Assembly (NCBI GenBank): GCA_943914355.1
Contig: CALUBS010000007.1
Location: forward strand, 22,335 to 86,334
From: an uncultured Corynebacterium sp.
GTDB lineage: Bacteria; Actinomycetota; Actinomycetes; Mycobacteriales; Mycobacteriaceae
Direction: 5' to 3'
DNA length: 64,000 bases
In this document: piece by piece, positions 61,424 to 64,000 of the stretch
Layout of the letters: each line of letters opens with the position of its first letter
How positions within the stretch are numbered: position 1 is the stretch's first letter
Program-made: the position numbers and the translations under genes
Notes under the pieces: generated by a model
What the model was told of the DNA's origin: nothing
The model's database searches: none
Seen by the model: only the letters and a program-made list of their open reading frames with translations

Positions 61424-63211
61424 TTATTCCTCGTTTTCCCGGTTAAAATCGCTTTCGTTGATTTCGTCAAGGCGCTGGGCTTCACCTGGGCCCTTGAGGC
61501 GGATGATATTGTAATCGCCTTCCGCCAAGTGGGTGCGCAGATCCTTCTTATCAAACTTGCCCACTGAGGTCTTATCGATCGACTTTACGAAGGCCCAGTA
61601 CTCCGGCAGCATCCAGCTAGGCAATTCCTTGCGCAGGCTCTGGCGCAATTTTTCGGCCGTTTCGATGGTGGGAGAGGCTTGTTCATCCAAGACGGTCACG
61701 GCGAGGGGGCGTTCCACCCACTGCTTATCTGGGTAGCCAATTACCGCGGCTTCCACCACATCTGAATTGGCCATGATGAGGTTTTCCAACTGCACCGAAT
61801 AGATCCACTCGCCACCCGAGCGGATGACATCGCGGGCGCGGTCTTCCACGGTGAGGAAGCCGTCCTTCGTTACGGAGCCGACATCGCCTGTGCGCAACCA
61901 GCCGTCTGCGGTGAACTTGGATTCCGCGGCCTCGACCGGCTTGCCGCGGAACTCGGAAGCCACTTCACCCGGCTCAGCGGTGGGGGAATGATAATAAGAA
62001 CCGGTCACGAGGTTGCCACGCACCTGGAGCTCACCGGCATTGCGGTCGGTCTTCGATACCACTTGGCCGTCATTGACCACGCGGTATTGCAGCGAGGCGG
62101 CGATCTTTCCCTGGGAGATGCGATAAGCCCAGCGGGTATCGCCGGACGCTCCCTGCGGCGGGCGGGCGACGCTGCCGACCGTTGAGGTTTCCACCATGCC
62201 CCAGACGTGCACGACGTCGACGCCGTAATGCTCCTCCCACATCTTGATAAGCTGCGGCGGCACAGGGGAGCCGCCGGCGAAAATTTCCGTCAGCGTCATG
62301 CGCTCTGGCGGATTGTGCATGTAGTGCACGAAGAGCTGGATCCAGATGGTGGGCACGCCGTGGGCCACGCGCGGCGACGTGGCTGCAATGACCTTGGCGA
62401 GGGTGGGGGCGGAGACATCGGCATCGGGAAGCACGAGCGGGGTGCCCGTCATGAAACACGTAAAGGGAACGCCCCAGCTCAGCACGTGGTAGATGGGAAT
62501 GCAGCACAGGAAGGTCTCGCCGTGGGTAATGCACAGCGAATCCGAGGAACGCAGCTGCATGGCCTCGAGATAGAGAGAGCGATGGGAATATAAAACACCC
62601 TTCGGTGCGCCGGTGGTGCCGGTGGAATAACACAATGCGGCGGCGGTGCGCTCATCGAGCTCGGGCCAATCGTAGATGGTAGAGCGGCCATCCAGCAGCG
62701 CCTCGTAGGAATAAAACTCGATGCCGCGCGGAAAATGGTGGGCAAAGCGCTGCGGCGATTGGGAACCGGTAAAAATCACCGAATGCACAGATGGCGCGCC
62801 GTTTAAAACCGTGCCCAACTGCGGGGCGAGCCGGGGATCGCACACGATGACGGAGACCTCGGCGTGGCTGATGATGTGGCGAATCTGGTCATTCATTAGC
62901 TGCTTATTCAGCGGGGTGAAAACCGCGCCCTTGCAGGCAGAGCCAAACATGACCTCGAGGTGCTCAGCGCAATTCCACATGAAGCTACCCACGCGCTGAT
63001 CGCCGGTGATGCCAAGGTCATCGTGTAAAACATGGGCAAAGGCTGCTGCGCGTGCAGCGATATCGCGGAAGGTAACCTTTTCTGCGGGGCCAAACTCGGA
63101 CCCGGTTCCCTCGCCGTGCCAAGTGGTAACAGTGGTATTGCCGTGCACTGACGCGCCGTATTCCAAAATACGGGTTAAAGACAGGGGAATATCCATCATC
63201 GTGGAAAGCAT
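61424..63211 (-). CDS. Long-chain fatty-acid-CoA ligase (AMP-binding)
   Basis: The 595-residue adenylate-forming enzyme has the P-loop-like AALCYSTGTTGAPKGV near residue 191, VHVWGMVETSTVGS (A5), GWLRTGDVGSVTKDGFLTVEDRARDVI (A7/A8, split as GWLRTGDVG and EDRARDVI), and SVGKFDKKDLR with the catalytic Lys near the C-terminus. It would activate a fatty acid as acyl-CoA. A TACAGT box lies 6 bases before ATG 63211, pointing to a leaderless start. In C. glutamicum an AMP-binding ligase also sits between moaA and rho, as I recall. Confidence 0.88.
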   Translation of the reverse strand: MLSTMMDIPLSLTRILEYGASVHGNTTVTTWHGEGTGSEFGPAEKVTFRDIAARAAAFAHVLHDDLGITGDQRVGSFMWNCAEHLEVMFGSACKGAVFTPLNKQLMNDQIRHIISHAEVSVIVCDPRLAPQLGTVLNGAPSVHSVIFTGSQSPQRFAHHFPRGIEFYSYEALLDGRSTIYDWPELDERTAAALCYSTGTTGAPKGVLYSHRSLYLEAMQLRSSDSLCITHGETFLCCIPIYHVLSWGVPFTCFMTGTPLVLPDADVSAPTLAKVIAATSPRVAHGVPTIWIQLFVHYMHNPPERMTLTEIFAGGSPVPPQLIKMWEEHYGVDVVHVWGMVETSTVGSVARPPQGASGDTRWAYRISQGKIAASLQYRVVNDGQVVSKTDRNAGELQVRGNLVTGSYYHSPTAEPGEVASEFRGKPVEAAESKFTADGWLRTGDVGSVTKDGFLTVEDRARDVIRSGGEWIYSVQLENLIMANSDVVEAAVIGYPDKQWVERPLAVTVLDEQASPTIETAEKLRQSLRKELPSWMLPEYWAFVKSIDKTSVGKFDKKDLRTHLAEGDYNIIRLKGPGEAQRLDEINESDFNRENEE

Positions 63212-63258
63212 GCTTCCACTGTAGCGGTGTCCAAGTACTCACCGCGAAGCGAATGCGC

Positions 63259-63264
63259 TATAAT
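63259..63264 (+). promoter_or_regulatory. Promoter of rho
   Basis: A perfect TATAAT without a good -35. A start about 7 bases downstream would leave a leader of about 315 nt before rho. It is divergent from the ligase promoter. Confidence 0.5.
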
Positions 63265-63586
63265 TGCCTTCGACTGATAGGAAAGCGGGAAAATCTTCCC
63301 AATCCTATGCAATCGGGCCCAGTGACAGGTCCCATCGTTATACATTGCCCACAGTCGTTTCTTGAATTCTTCCGCCCCCGCGTACTGGCTACAAGGGGGA
63401 TTTCCCTTAAGGTAACCGGAAGAGGCCTCATGCTTATTGCCCCGGCAAGGTGCGTTAGCGCCTTGGCACGAGGGCGAACAGATAAGAAAAATACACATCG
63501 GCTTCCAGTGCACCCGCCCAAGCTTCCCTGAAGTGGGGGAGGGCGGATCCCAACTATGGACCTGGTCAAGCAACGAAAGGATATCC
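63265..63586 (+). promoter_or_regulatory. Long 5' leader of rho
   Basis: About 320 bases hold no convincing gene; an open frame of 92 codons (63253-63531) lacks a ribosome binding site and good codon character. The stretch includes several short inverted repeats and C-rich patches. Rho often regulates its own synthesis by attenuation in the leader, so this region may be such a target. The ribosome binding site GAAAGGA precedes the GTG start. Confidence 0.45.
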
Positions 63587-64000
63587 GTGAGCGATACGGA
63601 CAACACCGCGGCACAGGAACTCGCATCCCTGAAGCTGCCGGAATTGCGCAAAATGGCCGCCGAGCGCGGTCTTCGCGGCGTTTCAGCCCTGCGCAAAGGG
63701 GATCTCATCACCGCCATTAAGACCGGTCAGGTTCCCGCAAAGGCGAAGGCAAAAATAGAGCAGGCAGAAAAGGCAGAAAAGGCCGAGAAACCCGCGAAGG
63801 ATGCGGCGCCTGCCAAGCAGAAAGAAAAGCCCTCCAAGAAGGATGAGCGCAGCGAGAGCGATAACGGCAAGTCCGGCGAACAGCAGGACAACCGCGGCAA
63901 AGACCGCAAGGACAACGGCGACGACCAGCGCTATGAGTCGCGGTCGCAGGCCCGCCGCGCGCGCCGCAATCGCGCCCGCCGTCAAGAGCGCCAAGAGCAG
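63587..64000 (+). CDS. rho: Transcription termination factor Rho, N-terminal part (cut by window edge)
   Basis: The first 138 codons are visible. An N-terminal Rho_N fold (LASLKLPELRKMAAERGLRG, then VSALRKGDLITAI) is followed by a long, highly charged insert rich in Lys, Glu, Asp, Gln and Arg (AEKAEKAEKPAKD ... ARRARRNRARRQ). Such an insert between Rho_N and the RNA-binding domain is a hallmark of actinobacterial Rho. Start is GTG with GAAAGGA upstream. The RNA-binding and ATPase domains lie beyond the window. Confidence 0.92.
   Translation, partial: MSDTDNTAAQELASLKLPELRKMAAERGLRGVSALRKGDLITAIKTGQVPAKAKAKIEQAEKAEKAEKPAKDAAPAKQKEKPSKKDERSESDNGKSGEQQDNRGKDRKDNGDDQRYESRSQARRARRNRARRQERQEQ

Noticed and set aside
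1-64000. CRISPR arrays, complete insertion sequences, rRNA genes
   Set aside because: No regularly spaced direct repeats, transposase genes or rRNA-like sequence were found.

Overview
The window reads as a Corynebacterium chromosome segment. It is GC-rich and densely coded. The backbone argS-lysA-hom-thrB, an ArnR-like regulator, narIJHGK, molybdenum-cofactor genes, an acyl-CoA ligase and rho follows the order I recall from C. glutamicum. A hut cluster with an IclR-type HutR is also typical of several Corynebacterium species. I cannot name the species.

Layout. 1-3.8 kb: edge of an Nramp-type transporter, then a lower-GC NaeI-type restriction-modification insert with an orphan McrA/HNH-like N-terminal domain, then a Nudix hydrolase. 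3.9-12.5 kb: histidine utilisation (yjiH-like, hutG, hutR, hutH, a lipoprotein SGNH hydrolase, hutU, hutI) with a near-consensus HutR operator at 9466-9479. 12.5-18.5 kb: DEAD-box helicase, two HNH nucleases, a small membrane protein, putP. 18.6-26.2 kb: SNF2 helicase, SWIM zinc-finger protein, YhaO/SbcD-like phosphoesterase and YhaN/SbcC-like ATPase, very tightly packed. 26.2-31 kb: MarR regulator, small proteins, ABC-2 exporter, a Panacea (DUF4065) toxin-antitoxin-like pair whose second gene is frameshifted, and tRNA-Arg(CCG). 31-35.6 kb: secreted alpha/beta hydrolase and lutABC for L-lactate oxidation. 35.8-41.3 kb: argS-lysA and hom-thrB. 41.3-63.2 kb: an anaerobic nitrogen-respiration region with an ArnR-like regulator, molybdate uptake (modA and a fused modBC), DUF2249, two membrane proteins and a copper nitrite reductase, narKGHJI, mog, mobA, moaC, moeA, moaA, then a fatty-acid CoA ligase. 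63.2-64 kb: a long leader and the start of rho.

How the genes work together. Molybdate import (ModABC) and the Moco genes supply NarG. NarK brings in nitrate and exports nitrite. NarGHI reduces nitrate to nitrite, and the periplasm-facing NirK would reduce nitrite to NO. The ArnR-like protein, with conserved cysteines, is the likely oxygen/NO-responsive repressor. The hut genes turn histidine into glutamate in four steps under HutR.

Cross-cutting observations. A 61-bp palindromic repeat occurs three times, always between convergent genes of the nitrate region. Many genes appear to be leaderless, with a TANNNT -10 box 6-8 nt before the start codon. Several hairpins double as terminators or leaders.
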